Made by a program: the position numbers and the translations under genes. This document shows positions 26,501 to 34,748 of a stretch of 36,947 nt of DNA, piece after piece (the stretch's first letter is position 1; each line of letters starts with the position of its first letter). The stretch is from Akkermansiaceae bacterium. Its GTDB lineage: Bacteria; Verrucomicrobiota; Verrucomicrobiia; Verrucomicrobiales; Akkermansiaceae. The notes below the pieces were generated by a model, which had not been told where the DNA came from, ran no database searches, and worked only from the letters and a program-made list of their open reading frames with translations. The stretch covers positions 1 through 36,947 of the forward strand of contig CAILVZ010000145.1 in the NCBI GenBank assembly GCA_903837825.1. The letters are read 5' to 3'.

Positions 26501-29500
26501 TTTTCCTTGATGTTGTAGTTCGTAGCATAAAGCACCTCACCGCTATTGATGCCACGGGTGTAGTTCCACCACAAGCGGTTGTAAGCAGGGGCTGTGGCGA
26601 CACCTGGATTGGTAAAATCGTCGCGGCCCTTGAGCAGCGCCAGCTCTTCTGCCAGCGAACTCGTGACCTGTCCTTCAAACGAAAACCGACTGGTGTTCAC
26701 CTCGGTCACCGTCGTTTGGTCGTCGATCGAGATCGTCGGGTTGGCAGCATCAGCGTAGGCCTCGTTGCCGAGGATGGTATAAAGATCGCTGAGGTAACCC
26801 GCCGCCAAAATCAGTGCGCTGTTAGAAGAGGAAAAGTCGATGTTCGATCCAATGGTAAAATTCTTACCGCGATTGAGGATCGTCTCGTAAATTTCGATCA
26901 GGCCCGCATTGTTGACATTTGCCAGATTGAGGGCGATGTCCCCTTCCCAGCGTTTACCCGCCTGGGTCAGGAGTGAGACGTCCGTATTGATCTCGTTGTT
27001 GTAGAGATCGGTCATGCGTTGGTTGAACGGCGTGATTTTGGCCAGCACCCGCTTGATCCAGCCTTCAACGAGTTTCGGCTGCATCCAATCCGACCATGTG
27101 GTATCGCCGATCTTGCGATAGGCCATGGTGAAATACGTATCACCCATTAAGACCGCCGGATTGCTGATCGTAGCCGTTGGTGATCCGCCGACCAGAATGC
27201 TGTTCGCAAGTGTGCCGTTGGGCTTGATCCAGTAATTAGTATCCGCCGCGATGTCCACGGTGTTGTTGGGAGCAGCGATCGTGATCGTCGGGACCGCGCT
27301 GTAGCCGTTGCCCGCTTGGGTGATCGTAAGGCCAGTGACCACGCCGCTGCTCACCACCGCTGTGGCGACTGCGGGGGCACTACCGTTCGGCGCGGTGATC
27401 GTGACGTTCGGCGGTAAAGACCCATAGCCGAAGCCACCATTATCAATACTGATCGCCGCGATGCTGAAGTTCGCCGCATTGCCGACCGCAGTAGGCGCCG
27501 TGCTCCCTGTACCAGTGCCGCCGGTGAACGTAAGCTTCGGAGCACTGGTATAACCGAGACCAGGCGAGGTGATCGAAATCCTGCTGACTGTGCCGCTGGC
27601 CCCACCGCTAAGAATTGCCGTAGCCGTGGCAGCGGTGGTTGCTCCACCACCCGTGATGGTGATGGTCGGTGCCACGGTATAGAATTTATTTCCGGCTGTT
27701 AGAGTGAAGCTCTCCGCAGTCAAACCAAGCGTTGCCGTGGCCGTGGCGGTCGTACCATTTAGCGGCGGGCTGCTGCCGTTGGTTGGAAAACCATAGCGCC
27801 ACTGGAACTCGTACAACTCGGGGTGGCCGGCATAGTCGCCGCTATGGCGCAGCGTCACTTGCTCATCAAGCGGATTGCTGGACAGTAGCACTTTCAAATC
27901 GCCCTTATAAAGAGTCGGATCGACCTTAATCACCTTCATGGAAATAGGATTCGCCGGATCGGTGAAAGCCTCGCCGTTTTCAAATACCAGCGTGACATAG
28001 CCAGTGCCCTTGCCAGTCGCGCTCAAGGCGTAACTGTCGACCGCCGTGTCTGGATCAATAATTTCCGCCAGCGTGCTTTTATCAATGGCTCGGTGATCTT
28101 TGGTTGCGTCCGCCACGTAGGTGCCGGGCACCTTGCTGCTTTCGCTGAAGGTAACCAACTGGGTACTGAGGGCGTCGATCGCAGCATCCCACTTGCTTTT
28201 GTCTGTGGTGTCGGTCGATGGGCACAGATTTTTCAACTCATTGGCGTCTGCGGTTCCCAACACATTGAGGTTAAGATAATCTTCTCCTGCGATTTCATCG
28301 ATGAATTCGCCAGTGAAGATGAGCGCACCCTTGCTGCCCGTATTCGAGTCAAAATAGAATCGTTGCTGCAAATGTGGCGGTAACTTCTGGAAGTATGTTT
28401 TGCCCGCGTAGTCAGTGGTCAAGACCGTCGCCGGGATTGCTGACAAGCCGTTGCTGCTCAGCAGGAAAGTCTTGGCGCGGGTCGGATCGTGTAGCAACAC
28501 GCTGTTGTTGCTGCTGCCAGTTGTTGCGATGGATTGTTGATAGATCACTTGTGCACTGCTGGCCCCACGGACTTGTGGCAATTCACCGGAGATCGCGCTC
28601 AACTTGGGCAAGGTCAGGGTCTCCGCCTTCTCCAGAACCGGCACCAGCTTCTTTTGGGCGATCGACAAAGTCGGATCATCTGGCCACTTCGGCACGAAGG
28701 TCACAGTGACTGGCACCCCACTACCCGTATCAGCGATGAACGGCATGATGGTTCCTGCCGCGGGTTGCTGCGCAAGGCTGGAACCCGGCACATAAAACCC
28801 AGGGCGCGAGTTGTAATAATACTGCATCCCGAATGAAACGGGAGGCGCGATGCTGATGAACGGCGGTTGATCATAACCCACGCCACCGCTGGTGACTTCG
28901 ATGGCAGTCACACAAAAGCCCGTATCATTACCAACCCCTGTTGGCGGGATATTACCGCCTGATGGAATCGGCGCTGGCCCCAAAGAACTAGGCCCACCGA
29001 TGGTAGTGGAACCACCGGAAAAATGGATCGTTGGCGCGCTGGTGTAGCCCGTGCCTGCAGCGGTCACCTGAATGCTGGTGACCCGTCCATTGGTCAGCAC
29101 GGCGATCGCTTCAGCACCACTACCGCCGCCACCGCTGATGGTTACATCCGGAGGGGAGGTGTAGGTCTGAGTGCCACTCGAGATAGTGAAGCTGGCAGCA
29201 CTAAGTCCCCCAAGAGTCGCCACCGCCGTGGCCGTGTCTCCGCTGGCAGGCGGTTCAACCGTAACCACTGGTGCGGAGGCATAACCTGCGCCGCCAACCG
29301 TGACATCGGCCGTTGAAACCGAACCGTTGCCATCGATCGTAGCCGTGGCCATGGCCGTTGCCCCTGTGCCAGCTCTGGCATGGGCACCGCGATAGGTCCA
29401 ATCGTAGCCTTGGCGATCCTTGAAAGTGAAACCGTTGTATGCTGGCGGGGCATTTGTCCCAGTGGCAGGGTCGGAGGATCCCTCAACCTCGTGATTGAGC

Positions 29501-32256
29501 ACATTACCGCTGAAATCTAGCGCTGGCGGCAGGGCGGCTAGCGGCATCGGCGGCAGGGCTTTGGTACCAGCGATTGCTTGGTAAGTCAGCGGGTACGTGA
29601 GGTTACAGCGCACGACTTTATATGCGTCGATGCTCGGCCGAAGGTCGGTCGGGTTGGTATACGCGAGCAACACAAACGGCGAGGAAGTCGCCTCAGCCTT
29701 ATTCAAATCGTCCCGCAATGCATAGGCGCGCCCCCCAACCATCAACGCATGTTCCTCATTGGGGTTGAAGCCGATCTGCGTGCTGTCGTTCTGGACATAA
29801 ATGTTACCCAACTGCTGAGAAGGCCCCAGATCCCCCGTGCCGATGCCCGAGGCGATGACAATCTCTGGCGGCTCGGGGCTCGTCGGATAGACCACCGTGT
29901 AGTGGCCCACCACCGACGGCAGGTAAAACGACGCGAAATTCGCGTTCGGCGCGACCACCTGCCTGAACCACCAGACCTTCAGTTGATTCCGATCCGGTAG
30001 CGCGTTAACCGGAATGATCGCGCCCGATTCTGCGGCTTTCACGCCGTTCGTGAATGGGTTGATGTATCCTGCCGGATAGTAATTATCCCCGCTGGCGATG
30101 TAGCCCGCAACCGAATAGTCCGAGCTTGGCGGCGTCAGCCGCTGGCCGACATTCACGGTGGCCGAGAGGTCAGCCACTCCGTCCGCATTGAGGTCGTTGA
30201 TGGTCGCAACCGCATCTGAACCCGCTAGTGGCCCAGCCCCGTCGGGATCCTCCACAGCCACACTGCCAAGTTTGTCTTGGGACTGGATGTAAAGCGGCAC
30301 ATACCACGGCGTGCCCGCGCCAACAAACTTCAACAGCGTGCGACTGGTCTTATCGCTGGAAGTCGAGAAGTCCGCCAACAAGCGCTGGGTCTTCACGTCA
30401 ATATTTACCTCGGTTTCTGCGGGATCGTCTTGAAAAATCACCTGTGGCAAATGGGCTGCCTCGAACTGTGGCCCCGTGCTAATCCCGCAGCCACTATCGG
30501 TCACCGTCACCGGTTGGAATTCAGTAAAGGTCGGCCAAACCTGGGTATACTTGCGCAAGTACTTGGGCCAGTGAATCGCAAGATCTGGCGATTCAGGCGG
30601 CGTCAGGAAATGAATCGCCGCGTCCTGCTTCTCGAGCCAATAAATCACGATTCGTTCGGGATTGGAATTCTCGCGCTCGGCGTGATAGACCAGTGTGCCA
30701 TTGGCCAAGGACGTCGTGCCGTAAAGCGGCTTGCTCGCTTGGGTGCTATCAAACGCGATTGAGGGGATCAATTGATCATCCCCGTTCTCAGGATCCTCTT
30801 GGCGAGGCCGGATCTGCTGGCCCAACTTGGTTTCGATGGTCGCCGCCTCCGCCACCATCTTGACCTCCACGACGTCTGCCCCTAAAAATTCGTGCGATCC
30901 GCCGCCAGCCTGTTGCAATCCACCGAGGTATTCAATAAAAACGCGGCCCTCAACGTTGTAGGCATGCAAAGATGCCTGGCCGTTGATATTATCAAACCAC
31001 AGCGTGCGCTGCTCGGTAGGAGCCGTTGCATGGGGATCAGTGGTCAAGTTGGAACCCACTGGCGTAAACTCATGGGCCACATGACTGGGAACAAGCGTGC
31101 TGTACACTGGATTCACCGCAACGATGTGGCCGGTGGGAATTTTGACAATGGGCGCGGTAAAAGATTTTTCCGTCCAGTAAATCGTCCGCGGTGTTTGCAT
31201 TGAGGCCGAGGACACCGAAAAAACTTCCGTGCGGAATTTGTAACTTGCAACCGTTTCCCCAGGAGCACTGGTATCCGGCAGCTTCGACACCCATGTTACT
31301 GTCACCCGGCCCGGCTGGGTGGCAAAAACCTTGTTGGCATGCGGGCTGTAATAATAAGTCAGGACGGGTGCGAATTCCTGCAAGGTGGGAGAACTAATGG
31401 TGGCCTTCGCGTTGCCTGCGAGAGTGAGATTGTTCCCCTCGACCGTATTCACCCGCTGGCCCAACAGCGTTGCGCCGCTGGCGAGTCCATTGGGCACGCT
31501 GTCCACCGTGACGATGTTGCTGGTGGTGGAGCTACTTGTGACCGTGACATTTCCCATGGCTGCGAGCGGCTGACGGAGCCCATTCAAATTGGCGAGGTAA
31601 GCGCTGGAGAAAGTCTCGCCCGGCAGCACGGGTTGGGACCGCCAGTATGACTGGGAAGTGGTCACCCCGCTCCAATTTACCAGCGGACGCTGGATTTCAT
31701 CGCCAAAAAAGTAGCGCGGCACGCCAGAGGCGAAACTGTTGCCCATGCTGGCCCGCGCCAGCACGATCGTCACCACCGGCGCGGCGAGCACGGTCTTGTC
31801 GCTGGCCATCGGATAACGCCCTGAGGTGATGCCAGAGGTCGAGATCGGACCCACCGTTGAAGAGGTGTTTGCCTGGCCCGCATGTTGCGGAGTGGTAACC
31901 GCATTGCCGATCGCAGTCGTCGGCGGGGCGATGGCAATGGTTGGCGGCACAATGCCATAGCCACTGCCGCCGTCATTAACAATGATCGAGGTGACCACGC
32001 CGTCGGTTAGAACAGCCGTCGCCGTCGCTGTAATTCCATCGGCCGGAGGTCCTACGATGACAGCAGGAACTGATTCATAACCCGCGCCGCCGCCGCGCAC
32101 CGTAATGGCATCAACCACCCCGTTTAACACCGTGGCTGAACCACCGGCGCGGCGACTATCGAGCAAGTTCGTCGCACCACCTCGAATTTCAAACTGAGCT
32201 TGAGCCAGCGGTGCCAGAAATAGACCAAGGATCAAAACGAAAAATCGCAAATTCAT
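23554..32256 (-). CDS. Giant secreted repeat protein (2900 aa) with distant Tc-toxin-A-like C-terminal half
   Basis: The protein starts with a clear signal peptide (MNLRFFVLILGLFLAPLAQA, cleavage before QFEIRGG), which selects ATG 32256 over the upstream ATG at 32385. Blocks of a beta repeat with core GxGYxxxPxVxI lie at about residues 42-112, 963-1140 and 1497-1668. Between the first two is a long beta-rich region with the segment GFNPNEEHALMVGGRAYALR (near 830-850). From about 1700 the protein becomes helical. Residues about 2290-2565 are rich in long amphipathic helices (RQLFQELLASHADI, EERQQLYEFEQLYREL, then RYTYLAAKSYDYETGLLG). The last 200 residues are beta-rich and end in GRSVWNGQWKIVIP and KDIQLFLRTYSNSGN. 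The order (helical hairpins, YxYE segment, terminal strand domain ending near DIxLxLRxYS) recalls the pore and TcB-binding parts of TcA toxins, but identity is too low to claim it. There is no membrane anchor or sorting tail that I recognise. No Shine-Dalgarno sequence is seen. Confidence 0.85.
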   Translation of the reverse strand: MNLRFFVLILGLFLAPLAQAQFEIRGGATNLLDSRRAGGSATVLNGVVDAITVRGGGAGYESVPAVIVGPPADGITATATAVLTDGVVTSIIVNDGGSGYGIVPPTIAIAPPTTAIGNAVTTPQHAGQANTSSTVGPISTSGITSGRYPMASDKTVLAAPVVTIVLARASMGNSFASGVPRYFFGDEIQRPLVNWSGVTTSQSYWRSQPVLPGETFSSAYLANLNGLRQPLAAMGNVTVTSSSTTSNIVTVDSVPNGLASGATLLGQRVNTVEGNNLTLAGNAKATISSPTLQEFAPVLTYYYSPHANKVFATQPGRVTVTWVSKLPDTSAPGETVASYKFRTEVFSVSSASMQTPRTIYWTEKSFTAPIVKIPTGHIVAVNPVYSTLVPSHVAHEFTPVGSNLTTDPHATAPTEQRTLWFDNINGQASLHAYNVEGRVFIEYLGGLQQAGGGSHEFLGADVVEVKMVAEAATIETKLGQQIRPRQEDPENGDDQLIPSIAFDSTQASKPLYGTTSLANGTLVYHAERENSNPERIVIYWLEKQDAAIHFLTPPESPDLAIHWPKYLRKYTQVWPTFTEFQPVTVTDSGCGISTGPQFEAAHLPQVIFQDDPAETEVNIDVKTQRLLADFSTSSDKTSRTLLKFVGAGTPWYVPLYIQSQDKLGSVAVEDPDGAGPLAGSDAVATINDLNADGVADLSATVNVGQRLTPPSSDYSVAGYIASGDNYYPAGYINPFTNGVKAAESGAIIPVNALPDRNQLKVWWFRQVVAPNANFASFYLPSVVGHYTVVYPTSPEPPEIVIASGIGTGDLGPSQQLGNIYVQNDSTQIGFNPNEEHALMVGGRAYALRDDLNKAEATSSPFVLLAYTNPTDLRPSIDAYKVVRCNLTYPLTYQAIAGTKALPPMPLAALPPALDFSGNVLNHEVEGSSDPATGTNAPPAYNGFTFKDRQGYDWTYRGAHARAGTGATAMATATIDGNGSVSTADVTVGGAGYASAPVVTVEPPASGDTATAVATLGGLSAASFTISSGTQTYTSPPDVTISGGGGSGAEAIAVLTNGRVTSIQVTAAGTGYTSAPTIHFSGGSTTIGGPSSLGPAPIPSGGNIPPTGVGNDTGFCVTAIEVTSGGVGYDQPPFISIAPPVSFGMQYYYNSRPGFYVPGSSLAQQPAAGTIMPFIADTGSGVPVTVTFVPKWPDDPTLSIAQKKLVPVLEKAETLTLPKLSAISGELPQVRGASSAQVIYQQSIATTGSSNNSVLLHDPTRAKTFLLSSNGLSAIPATVLTTDYAGKTYFQKLPPHLQQRFYFDSNTGSKGALIFTGEFIDEIAGEDYLNLNVLGTADANELKNLCPSTDTTDKSKWDAAIDALSTQLVTFSESSKVPGTYVADATKDHRAIDKSTLAEIIDPDTAVDSYALSATGKGTGYVTLVFENGEAFTDPANPISMKVIKVDPTLYKGDLKVLLSSNPLDEQVTLRHSGDYAGHPELYEFQWRYGFPTNGSSPPLNGTTATATATLGLTAESFTLTAGNKFYTVAPTITITGGGATTAATATAILSGGASGTVSRISITSPGLGYTSAPKLTFTGGTGTGSTAPTAVGNAANFSIAAISIDNGGFGYGSLPPNVTITAPNGSAPAVATAVVSSGVVTGLTITQAGNGYSAVPTITIAAPNNTVDIAADTNYWIKPNGTLANSILVGGSPTATISNPAVLMGDTYFTMAYRKIGDTTWSDWMQPKLVEGWIKRVLAKITPFNQRMTDLYNNEINTDVSLLTQAGKRWEGDIALNLANVNNAGLIEIYETILNRGKNFTIGSNIDFSSSNSALILAAGYLSDLYTILGNEAYADAANPTISIDDQTTVTEVNTSRFSFEGQVTSSLAEELALLKGRDDFTNPGVATAPAYNRLWWNYTRGINSGEVLYATNYNIKEKVGSSTANGIVDAADAQRMFPQGHGDAYGHYLTALKGYYKLLEHPYFTWTTSSEDVSMLGQSIQIDYKDERKFAAAAANVAMSAQQIVNLVHRQSYKDDPASGWSQFRDGKLNSKTGVTCSQGLDEWVSRSAQGSFLNWAAGNALLPDKDTNPNHSGVQIIDRTTVPELNQLVSAASSFQSTIDSANAHLNPLGLSPGAIAFDISPSQLQAGHSHFEQIYDRALRATLNAKGAFNQAAKMTRLLRNQENQIGDENTAIVDQEDAYVSQLIDVFGSPYGGDIGVGKTYAQGYSGPDIMHWFVCDKPTDLVDTSKPVTISLMVPTGIANFSGDSIQEITLDGITPSSSTTKIVTVKPNQNLQWSSDWSSVLSGQRASTGRLQQALLGSYQAQLALMESNQKQLVLQARFKRERQLFQELLASHADILVNRQNATIAITTVQSLQALLESSAAYADATGANLINIADGFQEFFPTAVGFSVDPTSGARGAIKLAGALGNQILSSIALAANTAAGGLAATQTGLSMTLDKDLDAIGFKYEERQQLYEFEQLYRELLSCHFEVAQLATDYQRNNEALRNVLVEGQNLLTSRESFRKRAAAKITGYRTKDLTFRTFRNEALEQYRTLFDLAGRYTYLAAKSYDYETGLLGTTAGKAVIANVVASRALGDLTDNVPQATVSTIGDAGLAGTMAQLNADFSVAKGRLGINNPDPYGTLFSLRGELFRILNDDTITSDDDAWKQTMQQYIVPNVMADPDVAKYCNNLKKPDGSAAPGLVIPFGSTIQHGQNYFGLPLAANDHAYTPSSYATKISSAGIVLKGYVGMDPYSFGSPGATSTSSTTTNSLSATPYVYLIPCGSDCMLAPPLGDTNTLRSWTVHDQALPLPYNLGASAFNTTQFFNANGTLSEQPWILRKHQAFRPVSDAAFFYSAIPAEFTNTRLVGRSVWNGQWKIVIPAYTLLNDEQEGLNRFVASVKDIQLFLRTYSNSGN
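27250..27765 (-). repeat. GxGYxxxPxV repeat block C in the giant protein
   Basis: There are four tandem copies of a unit of about 40 residues, with cores such as NKFYTVAPTITITGG, GLGYTSAPKLTFTGG, GFGYGSLPPNVTITAP and GNGYSAVPTITIAAP. Ala/Thr-rich strands join them. The copies differ enough that they are old, not a recent DNA expansion. Confidence 0.8.
28836..29367 (-). repeat. GxGYxxxPxV repeat block B in the giant protein
   Basis: Four copies of the unit are visible, with cores GAGYASAPVVTVEPP, TQTYTSPPDVTISGG, GTGYTSAPTIHFSGG and GVGYDQPPFISIAPP. They are separated by Gly/Thr/Ala-rich strands and, before the last, a Gly/Pro linker. Confidence 0.8.
31920..32136 (-). repeat. GxGYxxxPxV repeat block A in the giant protein
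   Basis: Two copies follow the signal peptide: GAGYESVPAVIVGPP and GSGYGIVPPTIAIAPP. Each is preceded by a strand ending in ITV or IIV (for example GVVTSIIVNDG). Confidence 0.8.
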
Positions 32257-32453
32257 AAGGTGAAAAGTGGGACTGTTTGATGTCTTTGAGGAAAATGAAA
32301 ACCGAATGCTTTGGCACTCCATGCATTGACCACCACGCACCAAATCTTGGTGAAACGACCACCAAAACGCGGGACCGGCGGCCACATCGTCTGGCGGGAG
32401 TCTGCGCCTGTCTCTGGCCTTGCTGAATTCATGCGATGGCGGTTACAGTTCAC
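32257..32453 (-). promoter_or_regulatory. Intergenic region upstream of the giant gene, with a small hairpin
   Basis: These 197 bases lie between the fibre gene stop and the giant gene start. CACCAA (32338-32343) and TTGGTG (32347-32352) form a perfect 6-bp hairpin with loop ATC; no T run follows in the direction of transcription. I saw no clear -35/-10 pair. The spacing would allow an independent promoter. Confidence 0.3.
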
Positions 32454-34625
32454 TTACTTGGCGGTGTTCGCCGTCTTGATGGAAATCGCTTCAGACGCGC
32501 CGCTTTTGAATAGGCGTTGTTCCAAGGCGATCAAGCGCGCTTCCATCGTTTCATCCTTGGCGGCAAGCTCCCGGCGCAGTACGGCGTTTTCTTCCTGTAC
32601 GGTCTTCAGCTCGCGGGCGAGCTCCTGGGTCGCAGAGACATTGAGCATCGCAATCGCGTCGTAATCCACGGCTCGGAAGTCGTTCACCTCGCGGCCATAA
32701 ACAAAGACATCTCCTTCGACCTTCAAATCCGTACGAAACTTGCCCGCATCGACCTCTAGCACCTCGAACACGCCCTGAGCTTTATCGCCGATCACCTTAA
32801 CGCGTTCGCCCTTTTTCAAGTCCGTCGCCAGCACGATCCAGCCGTCCTTGACCGTGGCCTTGTGATAAATGTCAGGCACCACGCCGATGGATTGGTTGAC
32901 TGCCTGCGGATAGACCGTCTCCAACTGCTGAGCGATCACCTTCTTCTGCGGCTTGTTGCTTGTGAGTTTAGTATCGATGTAACTATAATCTGTGATGTTG
33001 ATTTTCATCAGATTATCGAGATCGACGCGAGCATCGGAGATGCCCTGAACTTTCTTAATCCGCGAATCCGACAAATTAAGCATCCCGTAACTTAAAATAG
33101 CACCATAAACCTCTAATTTATAGCTCGGGTACGAGGTGCCGATGCCAACGTTGCCAGAGTCATTAACAACCAGACAATCCACTTCCGCCGCAGCACCATT
33201 TTTGGAAGCGATGCTGTATTTCCAGCCTGACCCGTCCGTTCCAAAGATGGTTTTCCCTGACATCGGGGAAACCCCTGACGCCGCAAGTGCCACTTGTCCA
33301 ACGTAGAGGGGTGGAACCAGATTCGCAGGATTCCAGGTTGTGGTAGAAACCATAGCCCCAGCAACCTGCAATTTGGATGTTGCGGCAGCAACCCCGATGC
33401 CGACGTTGCCACTAACGGGATTAAGAAGCAGATCCGCGAAGCCAGCACCATTGTTGAGTTCTTTCACCTGCAGAACTCCTTTCCCATCGTCCATCACTCC
33501 AATTCCCATCGATTTTGCACCAATACCGTTTTGAATTTGCAACTGCAAATTGTGCTGTTGAGCCGTGATATCATTACTACCCATTGTTCTCTGGATCGTC
33601 ATTCGATTTCCCGGAGTGTTCGTGCCAATACCGACGTTGCCCCCATTGGGATTGAGTAAAAGCGGATAGTTAAGGCTTGCAGAGAAGTAGTCCATACTCT
33701 GGAGCCAGAAACCAGAGCTACTATTGCTACCCATGTCGAGCATCGCGTTGCTCGCACCACGGAAACGCGCGACCAAGCCCGCGGATTGGATTGATCCCGA
33801 CATTGCAGGAAACCCTAAACCCGCTCCGACGACATCTAATTTTGCAACCGGCGAAGTTGTCCCAATGCCGACATTGCCACCGCTGGAATTGAGTAGCAAA
33901 TTTTGAGCACCAGCGCCTTCTTTGTAGGCTTGAATAAAGCCAGTGCCATTGCCAGTGCCGTCAACGCCGATGCGCAGGCGCTCGTTCGTGTCGTCGGCAG
34001 TGATAAGCAACTGCGGGGTGGATGTGCTGGGGCTCGTGTTGGCTCCGCTGACGGTCAACAAAGCGGGCGGGGCACTCGTGCCAATCCCCACGTTACCAGA
34101 ATCCAGCGTGGTCAGGGCACTTCTACCATTGGAGCCGAGTTGTTCAGCATACTTGGCGCGGAAGGCGTAGGCGGAACTGACGATCTGCTGGCGTGGGGTG
34201 ATTTCATTGTCCACCGCTACGGTGCCGTCGTCGATGGTGACGCCGAGGAAGCGATTTGCACCGCCAAAAACCGAGAGGTCGCTGATTTTCACGGTCGGCA
34301 CACCCTTGGTGGATTCCGAAAAGCCGAGTGTCGTGCCTGCAGTGGCGACGCCTTGGCCGATGAGCACGCTGAATTCGCCGCCGGAAATCGTTACGGTCTG
34401 CTGTTCGGAGTAGAGCAGATTGGCCAACAAGACGTTGGAGGCGTGATCCCAAATGCGAAAGGTGACGGTGCGGTTCACCGGGGCAGTGGCACCCACCAGC
34501 CCACCCGTGGAATCCAATGCACGCCCTTGATAACTGATGTAGCCGGGCACTGCACTGGTAATGGTCTGTCCGTGGGTGGTCCGCAGCAAACACAGAGTGG
34601 CGAAGAGAATGGCGATCTTTTTCAT
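32454..34625 (-). CDS. Secreted fibre-like protein with C-terminal peptidase S74 (endosialidase chaperone) domain
   Basis: This 723-aa protein has a signal peptide (MKKIAILFATLCLLRTTHGQ). An N-terminal domain (about residues 28-160) has ISYQGRALDSTGG, TVTFRIWD and GEFSVLIGQG, a module common at the start of bacterial surface fibres. Five GNVGIG repeats, each opening a strand-turn unit (for example GGNVGIGTTSPVAKLDV), span about residues 172-500. The S74 domain begins at LSDSRIKK (about 515); Ser and Lys of this motif are the expected self-cleavage residues in phage endosialidase chaperones. IAQQLETVYPQAV follows. The C-terminus is a coiled coil (LARELKTVQEENAVLRREL). Such domains trimerise beta-helical fibres and then cleave themselves off. 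The protein probably forms a trimeric surface fibre. The S74 assignment is strong, the biological target unknown. Confidence 0.9.
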   Translation of the reverse strand: MKKIAILFATLCLLRTTHGQTITSAVPGYISYQGRALDSTGGLVGATAPVNRTVTFRIWDHASNVLLANLLYSEQQTVTISGGEFSVLIGQGVATAGTTLGFSESTKGVPTVKISDLSVFGGANRFLGVTIDDGTVAVDNEITPRQQIVSSAYAFRAKYAEQLGSNGRSALTTLDSGNVGIGTSAPPALLTVSGANTSPSTSTPQLLITADDTNERLRIGVDGTGNGTGFIQAYKEGAGAQNLLLNSSGGNVGIGTTSPVAKLDVVGAGLGFPAMSGSIQSAGLVARFRGASNAMLDMGSNSSSGFWLQSMDYFSASLNYPLLLNPNGGNVGIGTNTPGNRMTIQRTMGSNDITAQQHNLQLQIQNGIGAKSMGIGVMDDGKGVLQVKELNNGAGFADLLLNPVSGNVGIGVAAATSKLQVAGAMVSTTTWNPANLVPPLYVGQVALAASGVSPMSGKTIFGTDGSGWKYSIASKNGAAAEVDCLVVNDSGNVGIGTSYPSYKLEVYGAILSYGMLNLSDSRIKKVQGISDARVDLDNLMKINITDYSYIDTKLTSNKPQKKVIAQQLETVYPQAVNQSIGVVPDIYHKATVKDGWIVLATDLKKGERVKVIGDKAQGVFEVLEVDAGKFRTDLKVEGDVFVYGREVNDFRAVDYDAIAMLNVSATQELARELKTVQEENAVLRRELAAKDETMEARLIALEQRLFKSGASEAISIKTANTAK
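33110..34110 (-). repeat. GNVGIG repeat region of the fibre protein
   Basis: Five irregularly spaced copies of [SG]GNVGIG[TV] followed by a short strand ending in LxV or MTI. Spacings vary from about 60 to 100 residues because other strand-rich sequence separates them. They are coding repeats of the fibre gene, diverged at the DNA level. Confidence 0.75.
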
Positions 34626-34748
34626 ATGGGTGACTTTAAGAGTTAGAGGTGTGGATAAAAGCTGAAATGGGAAAGCTGATCGTTAAAGTTAAGAGTTTGA
34701 AAAACGGGATGGCTGACATGACTGCATTCATAATTCTGCTTTCCAAAT
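34626..34748 (-). promoter_or_regulatory. Intergenic region upstream of the fibre gene
   Basis: This 123-base, AT-rich gap contains a near-direct repeat around AAGAGTT (34633-34639 and again near 34692-34698). No Shine-Dalgarno sequence or terminator is evident. It may hold a promoter for the fibre gene, but no clear hexamers stand out. Confidence 0.25.

Noticed and set aside
27250..29367. Possible CRISPR-like or microsatellite repeats in the GC-rich repeat blocks
   Set aside because: The similarity is at protein level only; DNA units diverge and there are no uniform repeats or spacers.
32454..34625. Prophage tail-fibre gene as sign of an integrated phage
   Set aside because: No integrase, terminase, portal, capsid or tail genes are nearby, and the protein has a Sec signal peptide, unlike phage fibres.
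33903..34646. Plus-strand open frame of about 247 codons opposite the fibre gene
   Set aside because: It mirrors the Gly/Thr/Asn-rich fibre sequence and has no independent signal; an antisense shadow.
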